Assembly (NCBI GenBank): GCA_002340095.1
Contig: DDKS01000055.1
Span: 1-31,632, forward strand
Length of the DNA stretch: 31,632 nt
Source of the DNA: Betaproteobacteria bacterium UBA2592
GTDB lineage: Bacteria; Pseudomonadota; Gammaproteobacteria; Burkholderiales; Rhodocyclaceae
Reading direction: 5' to 3'
Shown: positions 22,853 to 29,862 of the stretch, in pieces
Layout: each line of letters opens with the position of its first letter
Position numbering within the stretch: position 1 is the stretch's first letter
Translations under genes and position numbers: made by a program
The notes under the pieces: generated by a model
What the model was told of the DNA's origin: nothing
What the model saw: the letters and a program-made list of their open reading frames with translations, nothing else
Databases searched by the model: none

Positions 22853-24117
22853 CCATGACCAGAATGACGAGCCTGACGCCCGCCCTTTTCACCCATGCGG
22901 AGCGTCTGTTGCTACAACTGCTGAGCTTTCAGCACCCGGCCGACGGGGTGATGTCCCGCTATTTCCGGGAGCACCGCAATCTGGGCCACAGGGACCGGGG
23001 CTTCCTGGCCGAGCTGCTGTACTTCGTGCTGCGCCGCTATCGCAGCCTCCAGGCCCGTTGCGACGGGGAGGCCACTCAGCGCCACCTGTTGCTGGCGGCT
23101 CTGGTGATGCAGGGCCATAACCTGCGTGAACTGGAGCCCGTGGCCCGGGCGACGGAAATGGAGTGGCTGGCCCGGGTCAAGGGCTTCTCGGTTCAGGACC
23201 TGGCCCCGGCGGTCCAGCTGGATCTGCCGGACTGGCTCTATGAGCGGTTGCTGGCCCAGTGGGGCGAGACCGATGTGGTCGCCCTGGCTCGTGCCCTGAA
23301 TCAAGCGGCTCCCTTGGATCTGCGGGTCAATGAGTTGAAGGCCGACCGTACGGCTGTGCTGGAGCGCCTCCAGGCCGATGGCATCGCTGCCCGGCCGGGG
23401 GCTTATGCGCCCATGGCCATTCGTCTGGCGGAAAAACCGGCTCTGGCCAAGCATCCCCTGTTCCAGGAAGGAATCATCGAGGTGCAGGACGAGGGCAGCC
23501 AGTTGCTCGGCCTGCTGGTCGCTCCCCGGCGGGGGGAAATGGTGGCGGATTTTTGTGCCGGGGCGGGGGGCAAGACCTTGTTGCTCGGGGCTCTGATGCG
23601 CAATACCGGAAGGCTCTACGCCTTCGATGTGTCGGAAAAGCGCCTGGCCAACCTCAAGCCCCGTCTTGCCCGTTCCGGGCTCTCGAATGTGCACCCGGTG
23701 CGCATCGAATCCGAGCGGGATATCAAGGTCAAGCGCCTGGCCGGCAAGATGGACCGGGTGCTGGTGGATGCCCCCTGTTCCGGTCTGGGCACCCTGCGCC
23801 GCAACCCGGACCTCAAGTGGCGCCATAGCCCCGAGACGGTGGAAGCGCTGACGGTCAAGCAGGCTTCCATCCTCGAGGCCGCCGCCCGTCTGGTGCGGCC
23901 CGGGGGGCGTCTGGTTTATGCCACCTGCAGCCTGCTGCGGGAGGAAAACGACGCCATTGTCGATGCCTTCCTGGCGTCTCATGCCGGGTTCAGGCTGGTG
24001 CCGGTGTACCGGGAGCTTCAGCGCTCAGGCTGGCAGGGGCAGGAAGCGTGCCTGCAGTTGCGTCCCGATGTGCATGGTACCGACGGTTTTTATGCGGCCA
24101 TTCTCGAACGTGCATGA
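22849..24117 (+). CDS. RsmB/NSUN-type RNA (cytosine-C5) methyltransferase
   Basis: A 422-residue SAM-dependent methyltransferase of the RsmB/NOP2/Sun family. The N-terminal part (about 12-130) is a degenerate NusB-like helical domain; the Rossmann core starts near 205 (EVQDEGSQLLGLLV) with SAM motif DFCAGAGGKTLLL (234-246). Both family cysteines are present: catalytic-type Cys360 in YATCSL and release-type Cys310 in DAPCSGLG. Betaproteobacteria usually carry a separate rsmB next to fmt, so this is likely a second paralogue with an unknown RNA target. ATG codons at 22849, 22855 and 22864 are all possible starts; the first overlaps the DUF3108 stop as ATGA. Confidence 0.9.
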   Translation: MTMTRMTSLTPALFTHAERLLLQLLSFQHPADGVMSRYFREHRNLGHRDRGFLAELLYFVLRRYRSLQARCDGEATQRHLLLAALVMQGHNLRELEPVARATEMEWLARVKGFSVQDLAPAVQLDLPDWLYERLLAQWGETDVVALARALNQAAPLDLRVNELKADRTAVLERLQADGIAARPGAYAPMAIRLAEKPALAKHPLFQEGIIEVQDEGSQLLGLLVAPRRGEMVADFCAGAGGKTLLLGALMRNTGRLYAFDVSEKRLANLKPRLARSGLSNVHPVRIESERDIKVKRLAGKMDRVLVDAPCSGLGTLRRNPDLKWRHSPETVEALTVKQASILEAAARLVRPGGRLVYATCSLLREENDAIVDAFLASHAGFRLVPVYRELQRSGWQGQEACLQLRPDVHGTDGFYAAILERA

Positions 24118-24127
24118 GGCTTGAACC

Positions 24128-25417
24128 GTGAGCGATACCGAAGTTTCCTCCACTCACCTGCTGCGTGATCTCTGGTACGACCTGCAGCAGCCGGACATCT
24201 ACTGGCAGCTTACCGTGCTGCTGCTCTGCCTGGGGGGCGCCTGGCTCCTTTCCAGCGTGCTGCAGCGTCGGCTGGCGGGGATGCCGGACCGTCTGGGCCT
24301 GCTCCAGGCCCTGCGGGAGCAGGCTTTTCCCCTGCTGGCAGTGCTGTTGCTGTTCGTCTGCCAGGTGGGCCTGGTCCCGCTCATCAACGTGCATGTGCTC
24401 CAGGTGGCCGTACCCCTGCTGCTTTCGCTGGCGGTGGTGCGGGCGGTGCACCACATGCTGCAGCGCAGCTTCCCCCGGGCCGCTTGGCTCGGTTCCATCG
24501 GCAAGGTGCTTTCCATCCTGATCTGGGGCTGGCTTGCCCTGTACCTGACCGGGGCGGCTACGGAACTGATCAGGGTGCTCGAATCCGTGAGCTTTCGGCT
24601 GGGCAAGCAGGAAATCAATCTCTGGATGATCCTCAACGGCGCAGTGGTGGTGATGCTGACCCTGCTGGCTTCCCTTTGGGCCGCCAGCCTGGTGGAGTCG
24701 CGGCTCATGGGGGCGAGCCAGATCGATTCCTCCCTGCGCATCGTCCTGGTGCGGGTGAGCAAGGCCTTGTTCGTTTTGCTTTCGGTGATGTTGAGCTTTT
24801 CTCTGGTGGGCATCGACATCACCGCCCTGTCGGTGTTTACCGGCGCCCTGGGGGTTGGCCTGGGGCTGGGCTTGCAGAAGATCGCCAGCAACTATGTGGC
24901 CGGCTTCATCATCCTGCTGGACCGCTCCATCCGTCTGGGCAACATGATTCAGCTCGATCCCAACACCAGCGGAGTGGTCACTGAAATCACCACCCGTTAT
25001 ACGGTGCTACGCAATCTGGTGGGGGTGGAGTTTATCGTCCCCAACGACTCCCTGGTGGTCAGCATCGTCCAGAACCAGACCTTCACCGATACCCGGGTGC
25101 GGGTGGTGACTTCCGTGTCGGTGGCCTACGAGAGCGATCTGGAAAAGGTCGTGGCCCTGCTCGAGGAAATTGCCTGCAACCATCCGCGGGTGCTGCAGGA
25201 CCCGCCCCCTCGGGCCCTGGTGGTCGCCTTTGCCGACAGTGGTATCAACATCGACCTGGGCTTCTGGATCGACGACCCGGAGCAGGGGACTGGACTTCTA
25301 CGGTCGGAGATCAACATGGAAATCTGGCGCCGTTTCCGCCAGGAGGGCATCAATATCCCCTATCCGCAGCGGGATGTCCGGTTGCTGGGGGGGGTGCCGT
25401 CGCCGGCGCCACGCTGA
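24128..25417 (+). CDS. MscS-family mechanosensitive channel
   Basis: A 429-residue inner-membrane channel of the small-conductance mechanosensitive group. About five or six hydrophobic segments precede the MscS core (about 225-400). The pore helix is the Gly/Ala-rich FTGALGVGLGLGLQKIASN (about 240-258), followed by FIILLDRSIRLGNMIQ and the beta-domain phrase VPNDSLVVSIVQNQTF. The extra N-terminal helices make it larger than E. coli MscS (286 residues). The start is GTG, with GAGG about 9 bases upstream, 10 bp after the methyltransferase stop. It is the last gene of the purN operon; no + strand terminator follows. Confidence 0.92.
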   Translation: MSDTEVSSTHLLRDLWYDLQQPDIYWQLTVLLLCLGGAWLLSSVLQRRLAGMPDRLGLLQALREQAFPLLAVLLLFVCQVGLVPLINVHVLQVAVPLLLSLAVVRAVHHMLQRSFPRAAWLGSIGKVLSILIWGWLALYLTGAATELIRVLESVSFRLGKQEINLWMILNGAVVVMLTLLASLWAASLVESRLMGASQIDSSLRIVLVRVSKALFVLLSVMLSFSLVGIDITALSVFTGALGVGLGLGLQKIASNYVAGFIILLDRSIRLGNMIQLDPNTSGVVTEITTRYTVLRNLVGVEFIVPNDSLVVSIVQNQTFTDTRVRVVTSVSVAYESDLEKVVALLEEIACNHPRVLQDPPPRALVVAFADSGINIDLGFWIDDPEQGTGLLRSEINMEIWRRFRQEGINIPYPQRDVRLLGGVPSPAPR

Positions 25418-25421
25418 CAAG

Positions 25422-25445
25422 AAAAAACCCCGCCGGGTGGCGGGG
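25422..25445 (-). terminator. Rho-independent terminator of the rstA-rstB-small gene operon
   Basis: On the - strand, ccccgcc pairs with ggcgggg (25428-25434 with 25439-25445) around a 4-base loop, followed by six T (25427-25422). It is directional for the - strand. A second perfect 7-bp hairpin, ctcgaac/gttcgag (25458-25475), lies between it and the small gene's stop. Confidence 0.9.
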
Positions 25446-25490
25446 GAACAGGGAGGTCTCGAACGAAGGTTCGAGGAGGGGGCAGCGCAA

Positions 25491-25595
25491 TCAGCAGGAA
25501 GAGGGACGGGAGCCCTGGGGTACGGGGGGCTTGGCCTTGCCGAACAGGTACTGGCAGGCCTTCTGCAGGAAATTCTGGCGGATGGTTTCGCTCAT
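25491..25595 (-). CDS. Small 34-residue Cys-terminated peptide gene
   Basis: I do not recognise this peptide. It reads MSETIRQNFLQKACQYLFGK then AKPPVPQGSRPSSC: a possible amphipathic helix (about 4-20), a Pro-rich turn and a C-terminal Cys, with Cys14 inside the helix. It is basic overall and has no membrane segment or signal. Evidence for translation is AGGAGA (25603-25608) seven bases before the ATG, mostly G/C third positions like the neighbours, and a dedicated downstream terminator. An in-frame ATG at 25631 would give 46 residues but lacks a ribosome binding site. It lies 139 bp after rstB on the same strand. It could be a regulatory, membrane-associated or modified peptide; none of these can be shown here. 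Confidence 0.6.
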   Translation of the reverse strand: MSETIRQNFLQKACQYLFGKAKPPVPQGSRPSSC

Positions 25596-25635
25596 CTGGG
25601 GGTCTCCTGGAGCTGGGTCTTTCTTGTTCATGGGA

Positions 25636-25695
25636 CCCATGGTAACGGCGGGAGGGAGGTGCTTCCATGCCTCTTGCGTGTGCCCGTGGTAACGG
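25636..25695 (-). repeat. Pair of 13-bp direct repeats before the small gene
   Basis: cccatggtaacgg (25636-25648) and cccgtggtaacgg (25683-25695) agree in 12 of 13 bases and start 47 bp apart, in the gap between rstB and the small gene. On the - strand they contain CCGTTACC. The GTTAC core is shared with the E. coli RstA box (TACATNTNGTTACA), so an operator is possible, but the match is short. Confidence 0.4.
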
Positions 25696-25734
25696 AAACC
25701 CGGGCTTTCTTGACGTTCTGTGACCGGGGGAGGT

Positions 25735-27147
25735 TCAGGTCCGGGGGGGACAGGGCCAGGACAGGGTGAAGCGGGCGCCACCGAGAGGGGAGTCGGAGAC
25801 GCAGGCCGTGCCGCCGTGGAGCTCCATGACTCGCCGGGTGATGGCCAGGCCGAGTCCGTAACCCCCGGTGGAGCGGTCCCGGGAGCGGTCCAGGCGGGTG
25901 AAGGCCGAGAACACCCGCTCCCGTTCCTCGGGGGGAATGCCAATCCCGTCGTCATCCACATGTACCTGGATGTGCCCGTTGTCGAGTTGGCTGCTGACCC
26001 GGATGCGCTGCGTTGCATACTTGATGGCATTGCGCAGCAGGTTGCTGATGGCGTGGGGCATGACCTTGCGGTCCAGCTCTACGCGCAGGTCCGGGGGCAG
26101 GGCGCCCAGTTCCAGTTGCAGTTCCAGGTCGCGTCCGAGAATGCGCATGTTGTCCACCTGGTCCTCCAGCCATTCGGCGAAGTCCACCGGACTCAGGTTC
26201 AAGAGCGGGGTTTCCCGCTCGAAACGGGCATAGGTGAGACTGGAGTCGATCAGGTTGTCCAGTTCTTCCAGATCGTTTTCCATCATGGTGCTGAGCCGCT
26301 GCCGCTCTGCCGGGCTGTCGGCCTCGCCCATCATCTCGCTGGCGAAGCGCAGGCGGGCGATGGGGGTGCGCAATTCGTGGGAAATGGCGCTGGAGAGTTC
26401 CTTCTGGGTGGCAATCAGGCGCTGGATCTGCTCGGCCATGCCGTCCAGGGTGTCGGCCAGGGGGGCAAACAGCTTGCTCTGGGCGCCGGGGGAGCGCGCC
26501 CCCAGATCTCCTTCACCCAGGGCCCGGGCGGTTTGGCGGAGGGCTTCCAGGTCGCGCCAGATGGGGCGTACCCAGAACCACAAGGCGATGGCGAACAGTA
26601 GCCCGATGACCGTCCAGGTCAGCAGCCGGACCTGCATCTCCAGGGGGAGGCCCGGTGGCTGGAGTTCCGGGTTGTGGCGGGGGGAGAGGGGGCCAAGGAC
26701 CAGGACCTGCCCGGTCTGGCGCAAGGCGTAGTACATGATCTCCCCCTCCCGGTGAATGGCGATGTGGCCCGCATCCACCTGGGCGAGCAGCGGTTCCGGC
26801 AGGTCGAGCTGGTCCCGCTCCATGATGGCCAGGCGGTAGGCGAATTTCTCGTCGAGGATGCGGATGCGCTTTTCCCAACTGCTTTTGGGGTAGCGGAACA
26901 GTTCTTCCTCGATCATCAGGATGGTGCCGCGCATGAAGCGGCGGGCGTAGTCATCGGTGATGCCCTTGAGGGCGGTGGAGATCAAGGCGTCGGCAAAGAA
27001 GGCGATGGCCACGAAGGTGCTCATGGCCAGCAGATAGAAGTTGAAAAAGATCCGGGAAAGGCTGTAACGCCGGCCTCGCCAGAGCAGGCGGCGCCTGGGA
27101 CGTTCCGTCCCGTTCCCGGCGGCGTCCCGGGGTTCAGTTCCAGTCAT
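25735..27147 (-). CDS. rstB: Sensor histidine kinase, RstB-like
   Basis: A 470-residue membrane kinase. TM1 is about 33-59, a periplasmic domain of about 115 residues follows, and TM2 is about 174-193. The HAMP domain runs to about 245 (RPIWRDLEALRQTARALGEGDL). Phospho-accepting His257 lies in SAISHELRTPIARLRF. The ATPase domain has the N box NLLRNAIKYA, G1 DDDGIGIPPEERERVF and G2 GGYGLGLAI. The start overlaps the rstA-like gene by 14 bp, indicating coupling. The RstB name follows from the neighbouring RstA-like regulator and the domain layout. In E. coli RstB responds within the PhoPQ/low-Mg2+ and acid network; the signal here is unknown. Confidence 0.88.
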   Translation of the reverse strand: MTGTEPRDAAGNGTERPRRRLLWRGRRYSLSRIFFNFYLLAMSTFVAIAFFADALISTALKGITDDYARRFMRGTILMIEEELFRYPKSSWEKRIRILDEKFAYRLAIMERDQLDLPEPLLAQVDAGHIAIHREGEIMYYALRQTGQVLVLGPLSPRHNPELQPPGLPLEMQVRLLTWTVIGLLFAIALWFWVRPIWRDLEALRQTARALGEGDLGARSPGAQSKLFAPLADTLDGMAEQIQRLIATQKELSSAISHELRTPIARLRFASEMMGEADSPAERQRLSTMMENDLEELDNLIDSSLTYARFERETPLLNLSPVDFAEWLEDQVDNMRILGRDLELQLELGALPPDLRVELDRKVMPHAISNLLRNAIKYATQRIRVSSQLDNGHIQVHVDDDGIGIPPEERERVFSAFTRLDRSRDRSTGGYGLGLAITRRVMELHGGTACVSDSPLGGARFTLSWPCPPRT

Positions 27148-27838
27148 GCTGGCTGAACAGGTAGCCTTTGCCCCGTACGGTCTTGATCCGGGCGGGGTTT
27201 TCCGGGTCGTCGCCGATCTTCTTGCGCAGTCGGGAGATGCGGGCGTCGATGGAGCGGTCGAGTCCGTCGAAACCGATGCCGCGCAGTTCCTGCAGCAGGT
27301 CGTCCCGGGACAGGATCGTGCCGGCATGGCTGGCGAGCAGCCAGAGCAGATCGAATTCGGCGGTGGTCAGATCCAGGGGCTGGCCGTCCAGCAGGGCGGT
27401 GCGGGTGGACTGGCTGATGCGGAATTTGCCGAACACCTGTTCCTTCTTTTCGGACGGGGTCGTGGCACCGGCCGGCATGCGGCGCAACAGTGCCTTGATG
27501 CGGGCCAGCAGCACCCGCGGCTGTACTGGTTTGGCAATGTAATCGTCGGCGCCCAGTTCAAGGCCAAGGATCTGGTCGAAGTCCTCGTCCCGGGCCGTCA
27601 ACATCAGGATGACGCCCTTGTAGGCAGGACGGACGCCACGGCAGACTTCGAAACCGTCCTTGCCGGGCAGCATGATGTCGAGCACCACCAGATCCGGATT
27701 CTCGTCCAGGATGCGGGCTTCGGCGGTGTCGCCCCGACCTTCGATGCTGACTTCGAAATCATTGCGCTGCAGGTATTCTGCGGTCAGGTGGGCGAGGCGC
27801 TGGTCGTCTTCGACCAGAAGGATGCGGGCAGTCGTCAT
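27134..27838 (-). CDS. rstA: Response regulator, OmpR/PhoB family, RstA-like
   Basis: A 234-residue DNA-binding regulator. The receiver domain has acidic Glu10-Asp11-Asp12, phospho-acceptor Asp54 in LDIMLPGKDG and Lys103 in DDYIAKPV. The winged helix (about 130-230) ends with DRSIDARISRLRKKIGDDPENPARIKTVRGKGYLF. The overall match to E. coli RstA, as I remember it, is strong: the EGRGDTAEARILDENPDLVVLDIMLPGKDG region and the SRDDLLQELRGIGFDGLDRSID region correspond closely. The ATG at 27838 starts the domain; the longer frame upstream is not coding. No strong ribosome binding site is visible. It is the first gene of rstA-rstB-small peptide and divergent from dsbB. Confidence 0.92.
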   Translation of the reverse strand: MTTARILLVEDDQRLAHLTAEYLQRNDFEVSIEGRGDTAEARILDENPDLVVLDIMLPGKDGFEVCRGVRPAYKGVILMLTARDEDFDQILGLELGADDYIAKPVQPRVLLARIKALLRRMPAGATTPSEKKEQVFGKFRISQSTRTALLDGQPLDLTTAEFDLLWLLASHAGTILSRDDLLQELRGIGFDGLDRSIDARISRLRKKIGDDPENPARIKTVRGKGYLFSQHDWN

Positions 27839-27961
27839 GAGCAATAGTTTACCGGTGTGGCCGGCGCGAGGGTACCCCCGGATTCCTTGGCTTCTGCCAT
27901 GCCCGCACGCTGTGGGCGGGAGTGTGGAGGGGCGGGTCTGGCAAGCCGCGCCCGGGCCCGT

Positions 27962-28019
27962 TATGATTCCCGTCCCGCGTCGGGCAGGCCGGGCGGGATG
28001 TGGTGCCGGTGTGGCACCA
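27962..28019 (+). promoter_or_regulatory. dsbB leader with candidate -10 box and perfect hairpin
   Basis: TATGAT (27962-27967) is a plausible -10 box without a clear -35. Downstream, TGGTGCC (28001-28007) pairs perfectly with GGCACCA (28013-28019) around a 5-base loop, ending 10 bases before the GGGAG ribosome binding site of dsbB. A weaker GC-rich fold lies at about 27968-27998. It does not match a riboswitch class I recognise. Confidence 0.4.
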
Positions 28020-28039
28020 GATTTGAGTCGGGAGTGTTC

Positions 28040-28555
28040 ATGGATTGGCTTGATCGCCTGGGGCCGCGCCCGGGTTTGTCGGTGCTGGGGCTTGGGGCCC
28101 TGGGCCTCGTGGGGGCCGGACTCGTGCTGCAGGAGCTTTACCGGCTCAACCCCTGTCCCCTGTGCATCTTCCAGCGTCTGATGTACCTGCTCCTGGGGGT
28201 GATGTCCCTGGCGGGGGCGGCCATGCCCCGGGGCCACCGGGGCTGGGGTTTGGGGGTGGTGGCCGTGGCTACGGTGGGGTTTGTCACGGCGGGCTACCAG
28301 ACTCTGATGCAGGCCTTTCCGGATGTGGTCAGCGAATGCAGTTATGCCGATCCGGGGCCCATCGAGCGGCTGGTGGACTGGCTCGGCATGCAATACCCGC
28401 CCCTCTTCATGGCCACCGGCTTCTGCGGTAGCCGGGAGTGGGAGTTCCTGGGGTTGTCGATGGCCAACTGGTCCATGGCCTGTTTTGCAGCCTTTGCCGC
28501 CCTGGCCCTCCGGGTGACACGCAGATCGGGCCAGGCATCCGGATCGGACGACTGA
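28040..28555 (+). CDS. dsbB: Disulfide bond formation protein DsbB
   Basis: A 171-residue inner-membrane quinone reductase that reoxidises DsbA. Four hydrophobic segments are visible (about 14-30, 46-62, 70-88, 140-160). The first redox pair is Cys39 and Cys42 in NPCPLC, the second Cys100 and Cys129 in the periplasmic loop, so all four catalytic cysteines are present. The ATG at 28040 is preceded by GGGAG; the frame upstream is non-coding leader. It is divergent from rstA and converges on rpmG, sharing the terminator at 28578-28600. The Cys-rich exported proteins in this window are plausible clients of the pathway. Confidence 0.95.
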   Translation: MDWLDRLGPRPGLSVLGLGALGLVGAGLVLQELYRLNPCPLCIFQRLMYLLLGVMSLAGAAMPRGHRGWGLGVVAVATVGFVTAGYQTLMQAFPDVVSECSYADPGPIERLVDWLGMQYPPLFMATGFCGSREWEFLGLSMANWSMACFAAFAALALRVTRRSGQASGSDD

Positions 28556-28577
28556 TTGCGGCAGGTTCAGGGCAATG

Positions 28578-28600
28578 AAAAACCCGCCTTGTGGCGGGTT
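28578..28600 (-). terminator. Terminator between dsbB and rpmG
   Basis: aacccgcc (28581-28588) pairs with ggcgggtt (28593-28600) around ttgt. On the - strand it is followed by a T run (28582-28578), so it mainly ends rpmB-rpmG, 30 bp past the rpmG stop; it may also slow dsbB transcripts. Confidence 0.85.
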
Positions 28601-28630
28601 CCGGAAAATCCTTGCGGCAAGCCGGCAGGC

Positions 28631-28798
28631 TCACTTCAGCTTGATTTCCTTGTACAGGACATGCTTGCGAGCCTTGGGGTCGTACTTCATGAACTCCAGT
28701 TTCTCAGGCGTCGTGCGCTTGTTCTTGGAGGTGGTGTAGAAGTGACCGGTACCCGCAGTGGATTCCAGCTTGATTTTTTCGCGTCCGCCTTTGGCCAT
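28631..28798 (-). CDS. rpmG: 50S ribosomal protein L33
   Basis: A 55-residue ribosomal protein read directly from the - strand, starting MAKGGREKIKLESTAGTGHF and ending YKEIKLK. It contains the family core FYTTSKNKRTTPEKLEFMKYDP. The zinc-ribbon cysteines of the other L33 type are absent, so this is the Cys-free form usual in proteobacteria. GAAAGGAT lies just before the ATG. It follows rpmB by 16 bp and ends before a terminator. Confidence 0.97.
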   Translation of the reverse strand: MAKGGREKIKLESTAGTGHFYTTSKNKRTTPEKLEFMKYDPKARKHVLYKEIKLK

Positions 28799-28814
28799 TT
28801 GCGTATCCTTTCAA

Positions 28815-29048
28815 TCAGATTTCGCCACGGCCGCGCAGGTCGGCCAGAACAGCATCGATGCCCTTCTTGTCGATGATGCGCAGACCGGCGTTGGAAACGC
28901 GCAGACGGACGAAACGGTTTTCACTTTCAACCCAGAAACGACGGTACTGCAGGTTCGGCAGGAAGCGACGCTTCGTTTTGTTGTTGGCGTGGGATACGTT
29001 GTTCCCCACCATCGGGGCCTTCCCCGTAACTTGGCAGACTCGCGCCAT
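28815..29048 (-). CDS. rpmB: 50S ribosomal protein L28
   Basis: A 77-residue ribosomal protein of normal length. MARVCQVTGKAPMVGNNVSH, the basic NNKTKRRFLPNLQ segment and RLRVSNAGLRIIDKKGID are characteristic of L28. GGAG lies 9 bases before the ATG. A strong sigma-70 promoter sits 40 bp upstream. The order radC-rpmB-rpmG is also found in E. coli. Confidence 0.98.
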   Translation of the reverse strand: MARVCQVTGKAPMVGNNVSHANNKTKRRFLPNLQYRRFWVESENRFVRLRVSNAGLRIIDKKGIDAVLADLRGRGEI

Positions 29049-29087
29049 AGCAGATGCTCCAGAAAATCCTGTTCAGGAAAGTCGTAA

Positions 29088-29117
29088 ATTATATCCTGTC
29101 GAAACAGGAAAGGGCAA
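29088..29117 (-). promoter_or_regulatory. Sigma-70 promoter of rpmB-rpmG
   Basis: On the - strand, TTGCCC (29117-29112) and a perfect TATAAT (29093-29088) are separated by 18 bp. The -10 box ends 39 bp before the rpmB start. It is the clearest promoter in the window and fits strong ribosomal protein expression. Confidence 0.8.
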
Positions 29118-29135
29118 GTGGCAAACGACCTGGTT

Positions 29136-29816
29136 TTACAGCCACCCTCTTTCCGCCATGGACAGGGGCGGTGCGTTGCCGGCCACGATGAAATGATCGA
29201 GGAGCCGGACATCGACCAGGGCCAGGGCTTCCCTGAGTTGCCGGGTGAGCAGGTTGTCGGCTTGAGAAGGCTCCCGGGCGCCGGATGGGTGGTTGTGGGC
29301 GAAGATGACGCTGGCGGCATTGTGGGCCAGGGCGGACTTGACGATTTCCCGGGGATATACGCTGGTCTGGTTCAGGGTACCACGGAACAGTTCCTCGCTG
29401 GCGATCAGGCGGTTTTGGTTGTCGAGCCAGAGGGCCACGAACACCTCGTGGGGGAGGTGGGCCAGGTTCAGGCGCAGCCAGTCACGTACCGGGTCAGGGG
29501 CGTTCATCAGGCTCTGTTCGCGCATGGTTTCTTGCAGGGCGCGCCGGGCCAGTTCGAAACTGGCCTTGAGCTGAGCGGCCTTGGCCAGGCCGATGCCCGG
29601 GGTGGCCGAGAGGCTCTTGATGCTGGCCTGGGCCAGGCGGGCAAGGCTGTCGCCGTGTTGCCGCAGGAGTTCCCGGGCCAGGTCCACAGCACTCTTGCCG
29701 CGCACGCCGACGCGCAGATAGATGGCCAGCAATTCGGCATCGGACAGGGCCTGGGGGCCTTGCTGCAGCAAGCGTTCCCTGGGGCGCTCGCCGACGGGCC
29801 AGTCGGGGATGGACAT
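29136..29816 (-). CDS. radC: RadC/JAB-domain protein
   Basis: A 226-residue protein with an N-terminal helix-hairpin-helix-like region (LSATPGIGLAKAAQLKASFELARR, about 70-95) and a C-terminal JAB1/MPN-type metalloprotease-like domain. The metal motif HNHPSGAREPSQAD is intact near residue 165-178. The old link to radiation repair has been questioned, and the biochemical role is unsettled. The ATG at 29816 (MSIPDWPVGERPRERLL) starts the conserved N-terminus and is preceded by GGAAAA; an ATG at 29840 is less likely. It is divergent from coaBC across 46 bp and lies upstream of rpmB, as in E. coli. Confidence 0.93.
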   Translation of the reverse strand: MSIPDWPVGERPRERLLQQGPQALSDAELLAIYLRVGVRGKSAVDLARELLRQHGDSLARLAQASIKSLSATPGIGLAKAAQLKASFELARRALQETMREQSLMNAPDPVRDWLRLNLAHLPHEVFVALWLDNQNRLIASEELFRGTLNQTSVYPREIVKSALAHNAASVIFAHNHPSGAREPSQADNLLTRQLREALALVDVRLLDHFIVAGNAPPLSMAERGWL

Positions 29817-29862
29817 GGGTTTTCCAGTAGAATGGGGCACCGATCTTCAGGATTCTAAGACA

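Noticed and set aside
25418..25445. Terminator for the MscS gene on the + strand
   Set aside because: The hairpin is followed by gaaca, not a T run, on the + strand; its T tract is on the - strand.
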